Positions 1 to 6,558 of a DNA stretch of 8,452 bases are shown here, in pieces. Under the pieces are notes generated by a model. The model saw nothing but the letters and a program-made list of their open reading frames with translations, made no database searches and was not told where the DNA came from. The translations under genes and the position numbers were made by a program. The DNA is taken from assembly GCA_002254595.1 (NCBI GenBank), contig NJEH01000032.1:1-8452 (forward strand), in the 5' to 3' direction. Each line of letters begins with the position of its first letter. Within the stretch, counting starts at the first letter, position 1. Source of the DNA: Thermofilum sp. ex4484_15. GTDB taxonomy: Archaea; Thermoproteota; Thermoprotei; Thermofilales; EX4484-15.

Positions 1-72
1 TCGCTCCCATTCACGCAACGCTTCCTTCAGGATGCTTTCCGCTCTCTTCCCAGTCACAGCAAGAATCCTCAT
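1..72 (-). CDS. Start of an unassigned gene, cut by the window edge (possibly dihydropteroate synthase-like)
   Basis: An open frame of 24 codons begins at an ATG (70-72) and runs off the left edge. It starts MRILAVTGKRAE and continues with a helix-like, charged stretch ending EALREWER. It begins 12 bases after the stop codon of the amidohydrolase remnant, in the same frame, with a weak GTGAGGA ribosome-binding candidate very close to the ATG. An opening of the form M-[KR]-hhh-VTG-K-x-A is, as I recall, typical of archaeal dihydropteroate synthase-related proteins; this is an inference from only 12 residues. Codon use differs from the rest of the window: none of its six Leu/Val/Ile codons ends in TA, and 34 of bases 1-60 are G or C. 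The alternative, that it is a non-coding tail, cannot be excluded. Confidence 0.4.
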   Translation of the reverse strand, partial: MRILAVTGKRAESILKEALREWER

Positions 73-84
73 TTCCTCACTTTT

Positions 85-570
85 CTACTGTTCTTCTCCC
101 TTCCAAGGACCTTTTAAATCCATGATAGTATGTCCTAATACCCCCCTTAACCCTAACTCCTTGAAGGCTTCAGCTACCTTCTCCATGAAGAAATAATGAT
201 CAGCTACCGTAGTTAACCCAGAAAGGAGCGCTTCAGCTCCTCCTAATAACGCTCCAGCCTTAACTATTTCCTCGTCGAGCGCTTCCTCTAAGGGCCAATA
301 AACTCTGGATATTACGTCCTCCCTATCAGAAGCCAATCCCCTCATTATGGACATAGCTACATGCGTGTGAGCGCTAATTAGGCCGGGTAGTACTATTAGC
401 TTACCGGCTTCGATAACATTATCAGTACTGTAACGTTTACGCACTTCCCTCCTCTTACCTACTGCCCTTATTACTCCGTCTTCGATGTAAATGGCCCCTT
501 CCCTTATCACTCTACCTCTTTCATCCATGGTAATTATTAAGGCCCTATCTATTAAGTAGTCCAACCTCAT
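85..570 (-). pseudogene. N-terminal remnant of a TrzA/MtaD-type amidohydrolase (SAH/MTA deaminase-like)
   Basis: The 161 residues match the N-terminal third of the amidohydrolase family that deaminates S-adenosylhomocysteine, methylthioadenosine or chlorinated ring compounds; intact members have roughly 400-450 residues. Visible are the N-terminal beta domain (about 1-58), the first metal-binding motif H68-x-H70 in PGLISAHTH, and the barrel segment TTVADHYFF (121-128) followed by GLRGVLG. The TAG stop at 85-87 comes before the later metal ligands (a further His pair and the catalytic Asp), so the product cannot be an active enzyme of the usual type. Neither other minus-strand frame continues the family sequence: each closes within a few codons. 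The ATG at 570 sits directly against its AGGTGA site, while the TTG at codon 3 (562-564) is about 6 bases away and may be the true start. Codon use is normal for the window, so the decay or truncation may be recent. A short stand-alone domain is possible but less likely. Confidence 0.75.
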
Positions 571-598
571 TCACCTTGGCCATTGGATTTCACTATTT

Positions 599-613
599 GT
601 ATTAATATAAAAA
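599..613. promoter_or_regulatory. Shared TATA-like box for the divergent amidohydrolase and thg1
   Basis: An A/T-only core (TTAATATAAAAA) lies in the 70-base gap between the two divergent starts. On the plus strand it is about 28 bases before the GAGGGGG site of thg1, which predicts a leader of about 10 bases. On the minus strand, TTTTTATATTAAT has a similar distance to the amidohydrolase start. The near-symmetry could let one TBP site serve both directions. It is assigned from position and composition only. Confidence 0.5.
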
Positions 614-640
614 CTAGTAAATCTTTCAGAGGGGGTTAAA

Positions 641-1414
641 TTGGAGAATTTAGCACTTAAGTTTAAGGCATGCGAAGTTTTCAGCGGTTTACGCTTACCC
701 CCTATACCCTTCTTCATCAGGGTAGATGGGAGGGGGTTCCGTAAGTTATTAACTGAATTAGGGTTCTCTAAACCTTACGACGTAAGCTTCGCTAAGTTAA
801 TGGTGGAAAGCGCTAAATCAGTATACGAAGGGGGATTTAATCCAGCGTTAATATACCTCTTCTCCGACGAACTTAACATATTATTCCTAAAGGAGAATAT
901 CTTCTCTAGGCGTTTAGAGAAGATAGTATCCGTAATAGCAAGCTTAGTTTCCAGTACCTTCTCCTTAAAGCTCTTAGAGATCAAAGGGGTTAGAGTAAAA
1001 GTGGCCTTCGATGCTAGGGCGGTAATAGTAGGTAAGGAAGGTATCCTGGATTACTTAATATGGAGGCAGAATGAGGCTTGGCGTAATTGTTTAAACTCCT
1101 ATGCTTATTATTCATTACTTTCTAAGGGGCTAAAACCCCAAGAAGCCCATGAGTTACTTAAAGGCTTAAAGGCATCTCAGCTTCACGAATTAATATTTAG
1201 GGAGACGGGCATTAACGTAGCTAAGGTACCTAGTTGGCAAAGGAAGGGTATTTTAATTTATAAGGAAGTTAAAGTAAGGAAAGGTTATGATCCTGTTAAA
1301 AAAGTTAGGGTAAAGGCCTTAAGGAAAATAATAAAGGAGGATTGGGACCCTCCTCTTTTCGAAAAGGAAGGAAGAGTTGCTCTTTCTAAGATACTAAGTA
1401 ACGTAGAGATATAA
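641..1414 (+). CDS. thg1: Archaeal Thg1-family 3'-5' nucleotidyl transferase (tRNA-His guanylyltransferase)
   Basis: Thg1 proteins add nucleotides in the 3'-5' direction at tRNA 5' ends, classically G-1 of tRNA-His; archaeal members do this in a template-dependent way and may repair 5' ends. The 257-residue length is normal. Metal-binding D29 lies in RVDGRGF (27-33), and the second carboxylates D76 and E77 in FSDEL, the same spacing as in eukaryotic Thg1. FDAR (123-126) and WRQ (141-143) follow. Where eukaryotes have HINNLYN, this protein has the archaeal-looking WRNCLNSYAYY, then LHELIF and a W-QRKG strand near 199-203. The start is TTG, chosen because GAGGGGG (629-635) lies 5 bases upstream and residues 10-18 fit the usual beginning of archaeal members. 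It is a single-gene unit, divergent from the amidohydrolase, and ends 4 bases from the opposing permease stop. Family assignment is firm; the in vivo substrate is inferred. Confidence 0.93.
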   Translation: MENLALKFKACEVFSGLRLPPIPFFIRVDGRGFRKLLTELGFSKPYDVSFAKLMVESAKSVYEGGFNPALIYLFSDELNILFLKENIFSRRLEKIVSVIASLVSSTFSLKLLEIKGVRVKVAFDARAVIVGKEGILDYLIWRQNEAWRNCLNSYAYYSLLSKGLKPQEAHELLKGLKASQLHELIFRETGINVAKVPSWQRKGILIYKEVKVRKGYDPVKKVRVKALRKIIKEDWDPPLFEKEGRVALSKILSNVEI

Positions 1415-1418
1415 CCAT

Positions 1419-2264
1419 TCACTTAGATATCATCATGTAACTCCTTATAATATACTTTTGAACGTAAAATGAGAAAGCTAAGACGGGTAATGAGGAAAGT
1501 AGGGCAGCTGCGCATAACTCACCCCATAGAGTACCGTACTCAGTAATGAAACCTCCTATAACTACCGATACCGTTAGTACGTCAGGCGAGGAGAGGAAGA
1601 TCAACGCGTAAAGGTATTCCCCCCAGCACATTATAAAGTTAAGTATAGCCGTACTTGCTAGGCCGGGTGCTATCATGGGGAATACTACGTCCTTAAGTAT
1701 GATAAGCCTAGACGCCCCATCCACCATAGCTGCTTCCTCCAGCTCGGAAGGTAACGCCCTAAAGAAACCTAATAATAACCAAATACTATAGGGCAAAGTA
1801 TAAACTTGATACGCTATAGCTAGACCTAGTAAGGTATTTATTAAGTTCAATCGATCTAATATTAGGTAAAGTGGTATTACGAAGGCTCCGGAAGGCAACA
1901 TCCTAATCAGTAATACGAAGAAGAGGAAACTGCTTGCTAATTTAGCCGGTAAGGGTAATCTAGCTAAAGCGTAAGCCGCGAAGGCGCCAGTTATTAAGGA
2001 TATCAGTACAGCTATTACCGAAACTATAGCCGTATTAACTATATATTTTACGAACTCCATGTCTATTATTACTTCTTTATAATGTTCTAAAGTCGCTACG
2101 GTAGGTATCCAAACGGGTACTTCGGTTATAACCTCCCCCTCCGTCTTAATGGAGGTTACAGCCATCCAGTAAATCGGGAAAAGTACTAACACCATTACTA
2201 GCGCTAAGACGGTATAGAAGGCTATTTTTTCAACCTTAGACGTTTTACCGCCCATAACTATCAC
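1419..2264 (-). CDS. Carbohydrate ABC transporter permease, MalG type
   Basis: This is the second membrane subunit of a CUT1-type sugar importer, pairing with the preceding permease. It has 281 residues and about six membrane helices (near 14-36, 78-102, 112-134, 145-167, 201-223 and 252-272). The cytoplasmic coupling loop that docks the ATPase is clear at about 177-200: EEAAMVDGAS, then FPMIAPG. The short N-terminal tail before helix 1 and the periplasmic-side loop (about 40-75) are typical of MalG/UgpE. The start is GTG at 2262-2264, overlapping the upstream permease stop by 4 bases; AAGGTGA lies about 5 bases before it, which favours this GTG over the ATG at codon 4. It is the last gene of the operon, and no ATPase follows: the next gene is thg1 on the opposite strand, 4 bases away. 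The substrate is unknown. Confidence 0.93.
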   Translation of the reverse strand: MIVMGGKTSKVEKIAFYTVLALVMVLVLFPIYWMAVTSIKTEGEVITEVPVWIPTVATLEHYKEVIIDMEFVKYIVNTAIVSVIAVLISLITGAFAAYALARLPLPAKLASSFLFFVLLIRMLPSGAFVIPLYLILDRLNLINTLLGLAIAYQVYTLPYSIWLLLGFFRALPSELEEAAMVDGASRLIILKDVVFPMIAPGLASTAILNFIMCWGEYLYALIFLSSPDVLTVSVVIGGFITEYGTLWGELCAAALLSSLPVLAFSFYVQKYIIRSYMMISK

Positions 2265-3124
2265 ATCTTCACCTTAAGTAAGTATACTAAGCTAACTACC
2301 CCTACTATTACGGTCATAATTACAGCTGCCGCGGAACCTATACCTAACTTAAAGAATTTAAAAGCTTCCTTGTAGAAGTAAAGCGTTAAGGTCTCTGTAG
2401 CGTCTCCAGGACCCCCTCCGGTGATGAGCGCCGGTTTAGTGAATATCTTAAACGTATCTATCACCCTAAGTAGTATTACTACCATTATGAAAGGCTTAAG
2501 TAAGGGTAAAGTTACGTTCTTAAACCTATCGAACTTGCCTGCACCGTCTATCATAGCGGCTTCATAGAGTTCCCTAGGTATCGATTGTAAACCGGCCAAT
2601 AGCACTAAGAACACGAATGGCGTATATTGCCAAGTATCCACTATTACTATGGATAGCATAGCCAAGTTAGGGTCGCCTAGCCAATTCAACCTAGGTAAAC
2701 CTACGTAATCCATTACGTCATTTATTATACCGAACCTATAATCTAGCATTAACTTCCAAACCGAACACACAGCTACTGGAGGTAATAACATAGGTAATAT
2801 TACGAACGGTAAAAAGACCTTCCTGAGCTTGAATTCTACGTTAAATATTAAGGCTAATAATAACCCTATCAGAAACTGAAGGGAAGTAGCCATGAAGTCG
2901 AATTCCAAGGTATTGAAAATGGCCCTTAGGAAGAGATCATTCTTAAGTAACCAAACGTAATTCTTAAACCCTACAAACCATACCCTCTGCCTTATATAAT
3001 AGTATCTGTAGAAGCTAAGCCTAACGGTCTCCATCATCGGGTAAATAGTTAATAAGGTGAATATCACTAACGAAGGTAGTATAAAAAAATAGGAAGTTAA
3101 CTTATCCTTTAGCTTGGGGTTCAT
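2261..3124 (-). CDS. Carbohydrate ABC transporter permease, MalF/UgpA type
   Basis: This is the first membrane subunit of the sugar importer. It has 287 residues, about six helices (near 11-31, 72-94, 104-124, 155-179, 211-228 and 262-284), and lacks the large extra periplasmic loop of enterobacterial MalF, as is usual for the shorter UgpA/LacF class. The coupling loop at about 188-211 reads YEAAMIDGAG, then TLPLLKP. The family signature GGGPGDATETL (236-246) and the following aromatic YFYKEAF are present. It starts with ATG 8 bases after the binding-protein stop; the GGAGGG ribosome-binding site is formed by the last Gly-Gly codons of that gene, so translation of the two is probably linked. 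It overlaps the next permease by 4 bases. Assignment to CUT1 is firm; the transported sugar cannot be told from sequence. Confidence 0.93.
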   Translation of the reverse strand: MNPKLKDKLTSYFFILPSLVIFTLLTIYPMMETVRLSFYRYYYIRQRVWFVGFKNYVWLLKNDLFLRAIFNTLEFDFMATSLQFLIGLLLALIFNVEFKLRKVFLPFVILPMLLPPVAVCSVWKLMLDYRFGIINDVMDYVGLPRLNWLGDPNLAMLSIVIVDTWQYTPFVFLVLLAGLQSIPRELYEAAMIDGAGKFDRFKNVTLPLLKPFIMVVILLRVIDTFKIFTKPALITGGGPGDATETLTLYFYKEAFKFFKLGIGSAAAVIMTVIVGVVSLVYLLKVKM

Positions 3125-3132
3125 CTAAGCCG

Positions 3133-4443
3133 TTACCCTCCTTTGTAAATGCCAGCTTCCTTTAATACCTCCAATATTTCGGCATTAGCGGCGTTAAGGG
3201 CTTGTTGGGGGCTCATTTCGCCTATTAAAGCCTTAGAGAGGTAAAGCCCTAGTATGGACTCTATTTCAGCCCATACAGGTACCCTAGGCCTAGGCCTTGA
3301 AGTCATTAAAGCCTTCAATTGTATTGGATACCACCTATACTTCTTAACTACTTCGGGATCTAAGTAAACGCTCTTCCTAGTAGGCGGATAACCCGTAGCT
3401 AACGCCTTTATTTTCTGCATCTCGGCACTGGTAGCGAATACTACGAACTTTAGTGCTTCTACCTTGTGCTTAGAGGAGTGCGGTATACCGAATAGCCATA
3501 CTCCTATCATGGGCGATGGGTGGGTCTTTTCACCTGGAGGTACGCATATATCTACCTTACCTACTACCTTTGATACCTCGGGATTATCTAGTTGACCTAT
3601 CCATCCAGGCCATACCTCAGTAGCTATAGCGGCCTTACCCTCATAGAGATACGCCTTAACTTGGTCGGAGGAGAAAGTACTCATACCCGGCGGCGAGTAC
3701 TTAGCTAAAGCTAACCATATCTTTAATGCTTCTACGGCCTCGCTACTATTAACCCTAGGTACTCCTCTCTCATCTATTATCCTAGCCCCGAAGGCCCAGA
3801 ATACCGGTAAGAAGTTAGAGACTATAGGATTACCCCTAAGTCCTCTCATCACAGTACCGTAGATGCCAGGTTCATGTTTACTAATGATCTCCGCGGCTTT
3901 CAGTACCTCCGACCAAGTTTTAGGCGGGCAAGGTAATCCATATTTCTTAAATAAGTCTACCCTATACGCCATTAACTCTACATTACCGCACTCCGGTAAG
4001 GCGTACTGGGCCCCAGTCTTGTAAGGACATCTACCTACCCACAAAGCCGTATCTACGAAATCGCTATAATTAATGGTTATACCTACCTTCTTAGCTAATT
4101 CATCTATGTTGGTTAACCAACCAGCAGCGCAGAACTCGGGCATCCAAGGATCATCTATTTCTATTACGTCGTAACTGCCCCTACCCTCCCTCATATCTAT
4201 TACTATCTTCTCGTATAGATCGTGGTAGCCGAAAGCCAAGATCCTAACCTTTATATCCGGGTGCTCCTTCTCCCAGTACTTCAAGATAGCTTTTAGGGCA
4301 TCAACGTGGTAACCAGCGGCCATGGCAATCGTTATCGTTACGGGTCCCTTGCTTAAGGCTAAGTGAGGGGCTATGAACCCTGTAACCATTACTAAAAGCA
4401 ATAGTAGTGATAATTTCTTACCTATACCCCTAGTGGAGTACAT
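3133..4443 (-). CDS. ABC transporter extracellular sugar-binding protein (family 1)
   Basis: This protein captures the substrate outside the cell and delivers it to the two downstream permeases. It has 436 residues. A charged N-terminus (R5, K9, K10) is followed by a Leu-rich hydrophobic core (11-30), with a plausible signal peptidase site near ALS-KG (31/32). There is no lipobox Cys near that site and no C-terminal membrane anchor. Family 1 features include the opening strand with KAILKYWEKEHPDIKV, the YDVIEIDDPW segment (SYDVI...D), the PPKTWSEVLKAAE helix (PxTWxE motif), EGKAAIATEVWPGW, and the tail motif ALKFVVFATSAEMQ. Many Trp and Tyr residues suit stacking on sugars. The ATG follows an in-frame stop two codons upstream and has GGAGGG about 10 bases away. 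It is the first gene of the operon, driven from the AT-rich box near 4500. Oligosaccharide and glycerol-phosphate ligands are both possible. Confidence 0.92.
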   Translation of the reverse strand: MYSTRGIGKKLSLLLLLVMVTGFIAPHLALSKGPVTITIAMAAGYHVDALKAILKYWEKEHPDIKVRILAFGYHDLYEKIVIDMREGRGSYDVIEIDDPWMPEFCAAGWLTNIDELAKKVGITINYSDFVDTALWVGRCPYKTGAQYALPECGNVELMAYRVDLFKKYGLPCPPKTWSEVLKAAEIISKHEPGIYGTVMRGLRGNPIVSNFLPVFWAFGARIIDERGVPRVNSSEAVEALKIWLALAKYSPPGMSTFSSDQVKAYLYEGKAAIATEVWPGWIGQLDNPEVSKVVGKVDICVPPGEKTHPSPMIGVWLFGIPHSSKHKVEALKFVVFATSAEMQKIKALATGYPPTRKSVYLDPEVVKKYRWYPIQLKALMTSRPRPRVPVWAEIESILGLYLSKALIGEMSPQQALNAANAEILEVLKEAGIYKGG

Positions 4444-4488
4444 TACCTAGCAACCCTCCTTAAGGGGTTTCCGTACAAAATAGGGAGT

Positions 4489-4510
4489 CTATATAAAATA
4501 TAAATTTTTA
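4489..4510 (-). promoter_or_regulatory. TATA-box region of the ABC transporter operon
   Basis: Read on the minus strand this stretch is almost purely A/T (TTTATATTTTATATA core). It lies about 45-65 bases before the binding-protein ATG, which predicts a transcript start near 4465-4470 and a short leader carrying the GGAGGG site. The leader could form a small AACCC/GGGTT hairpin around that site, but the stem is only 5 pairs. Confidence 0.55.
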
Positions 4511-4552
4511 GTTCCATTAATGACCATGGATTCTCCTATTAGAAGGGAACCG

Positions 4553-4560
4553 TATTTAAG
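4553..4560 (+). promoter_or_regulatory. Possible TATA box of the glyA-rpiA operon
   Basis: TATTTAAG lies about 32 bases before the GTG start of glyA and about 25 bases before the GGGTGGG ribosome-binding candidate (4582-4588), which would give a leader of roughly 10 bases. The AT-rich tract at 4495-4509 is an alternative with a longer leader. It is assigned from position only. Confidence 0.35.
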
Positions 4561-4591
4561 AAGGTTTAACAATAATCTTACGGGTGGGTAA

Positions 4592-5842
4592 GTGGAATTA
4601 CCCGGGGAGGCCTTAAGAATTTTAAAGCTTAACGAAGCCCATAACAAATGGAGGAGGGAGGAAACCGTCAACCTAATAGCTTCGGAAAACTTGACTTCTC
4701 CGTTAGTAGATTCGCTTTACCTCTCCGATGCTATGCATAGGTATGCAGAAGGGCTGCCGTTTAAGAGGTTCTACCAGGGTACTAAGTACATAGATGAAAT
4801 TGAAGTATTATGCGAGGAATTGATGAGGAAATTATTTAAGGCTAAATACATAGATGTGAGGCCTATTTCGGGCACCATAGCTAACGGGGCCGTGTTTTAC
4901 GCTTTAGGCAAAAGCGGCGATACCACTTGTATATGCCCTTTGCCTGGAGGAGGCCACGTAAGTCACTCTAAATACGGCATTATGGGAGCTTTAGGATTAA
5001 AACCTTTACCCCTACCCTTTAACGTCGAGGAATTTAATATAGACGTTGAAGGGGCTTCTAAGCTAATTAAGGAAGTAAGGCCTAAATTTGTAGTATTAGG
5101 AGCCTCAGTGATACTCTTCCCCCATCCCGTTAAGGAATTAGGAGATGCTGCTAATGAAGTAGGTAGTAAGATAATATTCGATGCCGCTCACGTTCTAGGT
5201 TTAATAGCCGGCGGTAAATACCCTAACCCCCTATCGGAAGGAGCTAACGTAGTTACTTCATCTACCCATAAGACCTTCCCTGGACCCCAAGGAGGGGTTA
5301 TTTTAACTAATGAAGAAGAAATTTACAAGAAAGTCAAGAAAGTAGTATTCCCGGTATTCGTTTCTAATCACCATTTACATAGGTTAGCGGCTACAGCTAT
5401 GGCAGCTGTAGAAATGCTTTACTTCGGAGAAGCTTATGCCTCTCAGATAATTAAGAACGCTAAGAGATTAGCTGAGTGCTTGTATAATAGGGGATTTAAG
5501 GTGTTAGGGGAGAAGAAGGGATTTACCGAAACTCATCAAGTATTATTGGACGTTAGGGAATTAGGTGGAGGGACTAAAGTAGCCTTGATGCTTGAGAAGG
5601 CCAATATAATAGTTAATAAAAATATGTTACCGTGGGATAGGCCTGAAGACATAAAGAATCCATCTGGTATAAGGATAGGAGTACAGGAGGTAACCAGGAT
5701 AGGTATGAGGGAGGGGGATATGGAAGTTTTAGCTGAATACTTCTATAAAGTGCTCATTAAAAGGGAAGACCCGGCTAAGGTAGCTGAGGAAGTTAGGGAA
5801 TTCAGAGGTAAGTTTAAGGAATTGCTTTATACCTTCAAGTAA
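4592..5842 (+). CDS. glyA: Serine hydroxymethyltransferase, archaeal class
   Basis: This PLP enzyme interconverts serine and glycine, passing the one-carbon unit to a tetrahydropterin (tetrahydromethanopterin or a modified folate in archaea) in the cytoplasm. It has 416 residues. Visible motifs are LIASEN (28-33), HRYAEGLP with RFYQGTKYID (49-69; archaeal style in place of the bacterial KRYYGG), PISGTIAN (91-98), GGGHVSHSKYG with the PLP-stacking H125, DAAHVLG with D197 and H200, the PLP lysine K227 in SSTHKTFPGPQGG, and substrate-binding R361 in GIRIG. All key residues look intact. The start is GTG, with GGTGGG a few bases upstream; it places the family N-terminal helix correctly. The gene is followed after 8 bases by rpiA, so the two are probably cotranscribed. 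It is divergent from the ABC operon. Confidence is high. Confidence 0.96.
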   Translation: MELPGEALRILKLNEAHNKWRREETVNLIASENLTSPLVDSLYLSDAMHRYAEGLPFKRFYQGTKYIDEIEVLCEELMRKLFKAKYIDVRPISGTIANGAVFYALGKSGDTTCICPLPGGGHVSHSKYGIMGALGLKPLPLPFNVEEFNIDVEGASKLIKEVRPKFVVLGASVILFPHPVKELGDAANEVGSKIIFDAAHVLGLIAGGKYPNPLSEGANVVTSSTHKTFPGPQGGVILTNEEEIYKKVKKVVFPVFVSNHHLHRLAATAMAAVEMLYFGEAYASQIIKNAKRLAECLYNRGFKVLGEKKGFTETHQVLLDVRELGGGTKVALMLEKANIIVNKNMLPWDRPEDIKNPSGIRIGVQEVTRIGMREGDMEVLAEYFYKVLIKREDPAKVAEEVREFRGKFKELLYTFK

Positions 5843-5850
5843 CGAGTACC

Positions 5851-6558
5851 ATGGAGGCAAGTAGGAATTCCCTAAGAGCTAAACTTAACGCCGTAATCGA
5901 AGCGCTCAGATTAATTAGGGATGGGATGACGATAGGAGTAGGCTCCGGAAGTACGATAAACCTATTTCTAAGGGAGCTAGCTAAGAGAGTTAAGTGCGAG
6001 GGCTTAGAGGTAGAGATAGTACCAGCTTCATTATCCACGGAATTAATTGCATCGGAATTAGGAATTAAGGTTAGACCATTTCATAGCGTAGAGGAACTAG
6101 AGTTAGCGATAGATGGAGCAGATGAAGTAGATGAGGATTTAAACTTACTTAAGGGTAAGGGAGGGGCTTTGGCAAGAGAGAAACTCATAGATTACTCCTC
6201 TAAGGAGTATGTAGTAATAGTTGATAGCTCGAAGCTAAGTAGTAGGATAGGGGAAAAAGCTCCGCTCGTAATAGAGGTACTACCACTAGCATGGAAGTAT
6301 GTAAGCGTTGAACTTGAGAGGAAATTTGGATTTAAACCTAAGTTGAGAATAGCGAAGCGCAAAAACGGGCCTATAATTAGCGATAATGGTAATTTGTTAT
6401 TGGATTGTGAAATAGAGGGGGGGTTAAAGGATGCAAGCGATATCGAAAGGGAGGTTAATTCGATACCCGGGGTTTTAGAGAATGGTATTTTCTCCTTGAG
6501 GAAACCCAGGAGGGTAATAGTAGGTTATAATGAGGGAGTAAGGGTTCTAGGCATTTAA
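5851..6558 (+). CDS. rpiA: Ribose-5-phosphate isomerase A
   Basis: This enzyme interconverts ribose 5-phosphate and ribulose 5-phosphate, supplying ribose for nucleotide, histidine and pterin synthesis. It has 235 residues, the usual length. Motifs in order: phosphate-binding GSGST (31-35), DGADEVD (88-94, with D88 and D91 matching E. coli D81 and D84), KGKGGALAREK (101-111, with K101 and the catalytic base E110 matching K94 and E103), VDSSKLS (125-130), and the C-terminal NGIFS...VIVG segment (211-225). All catalytic residues are present. The ATG lies 8 bases after the glyA stop with no strong Shine-Dalgarno site of its own (GAG within AACGAGTACC at best), which fits translational coupling. 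The 3' end overlaps the opposing nucleotidyltransferase gene by 12 bases. Archaea lacking an oxidative pentose pathway still need RpiA for ribose supply. Confidence 0.96.
   Translation: MEASRNSLRAKLNAVIEALRLIRDGMTIGVGSGSTINLFLRELAKRVKCEGLEVEIVPASLSTELIASELGIKVRPFHSVEELELAIDGADEVDEDLNLLKGKGGALAREKLIDYSSKEYVVIVDSSKLSSRIGEKAPLVIEVLPLAWKYVSVELERKFGFKPKLRIAKRKNGPIISDNGNLLLDCEIEGGLKDASDIEREVNSIPGVLENGIFSLRKPRRVIVGYNEGVRVLGI

Noticed and set aside
1..90. Read-through of the amidohydrolase TAG (pyrrolysine or suppression), since the frame stays open after it
   Set aside because: The sequence after TAG does not fit the family (a new MRILAVTGK start is seen) and composition changes there; no sign of a recoding element.
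60..110. Simple frameshift as the cause of the amidohydrolase truncation
   Set aside because: The other two minus-strand frames close within a few codons and show no family residues, so one indel would not restore the gene.
775..984. 69-codon minus-strand open frame
   Set aside because: It lies wholly inside thg1, resembles no family, and has no promoter or ribosome site; a shadow of the real gene.
4452..4469. Hairpin AACCC/GGGTT around the binding-protein ribosome site
   Set aside because: Only 5 pairs with an 8-base loop; purine-rich ribosome sites near C-runs often give this by chance.
4511..4550. GTTCC...GGAAC inverted repeat between the ABC operon and glyA
   Set aside because: The arms are 5 bases and about 30 bases apart, with no supporting inner pairing; expected by chance.
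4489..4671. 60-codon minus-strand open frame across the glyA start
   Set aside because: It spans the divergent promoter region and the start of glyA, with no family likeness.
5835..6038. 67-codon minus-strand open frame inside rpiA
   Set aside because: It is antisense to conserved RpiA motifs; its composition follows from the coding strand.
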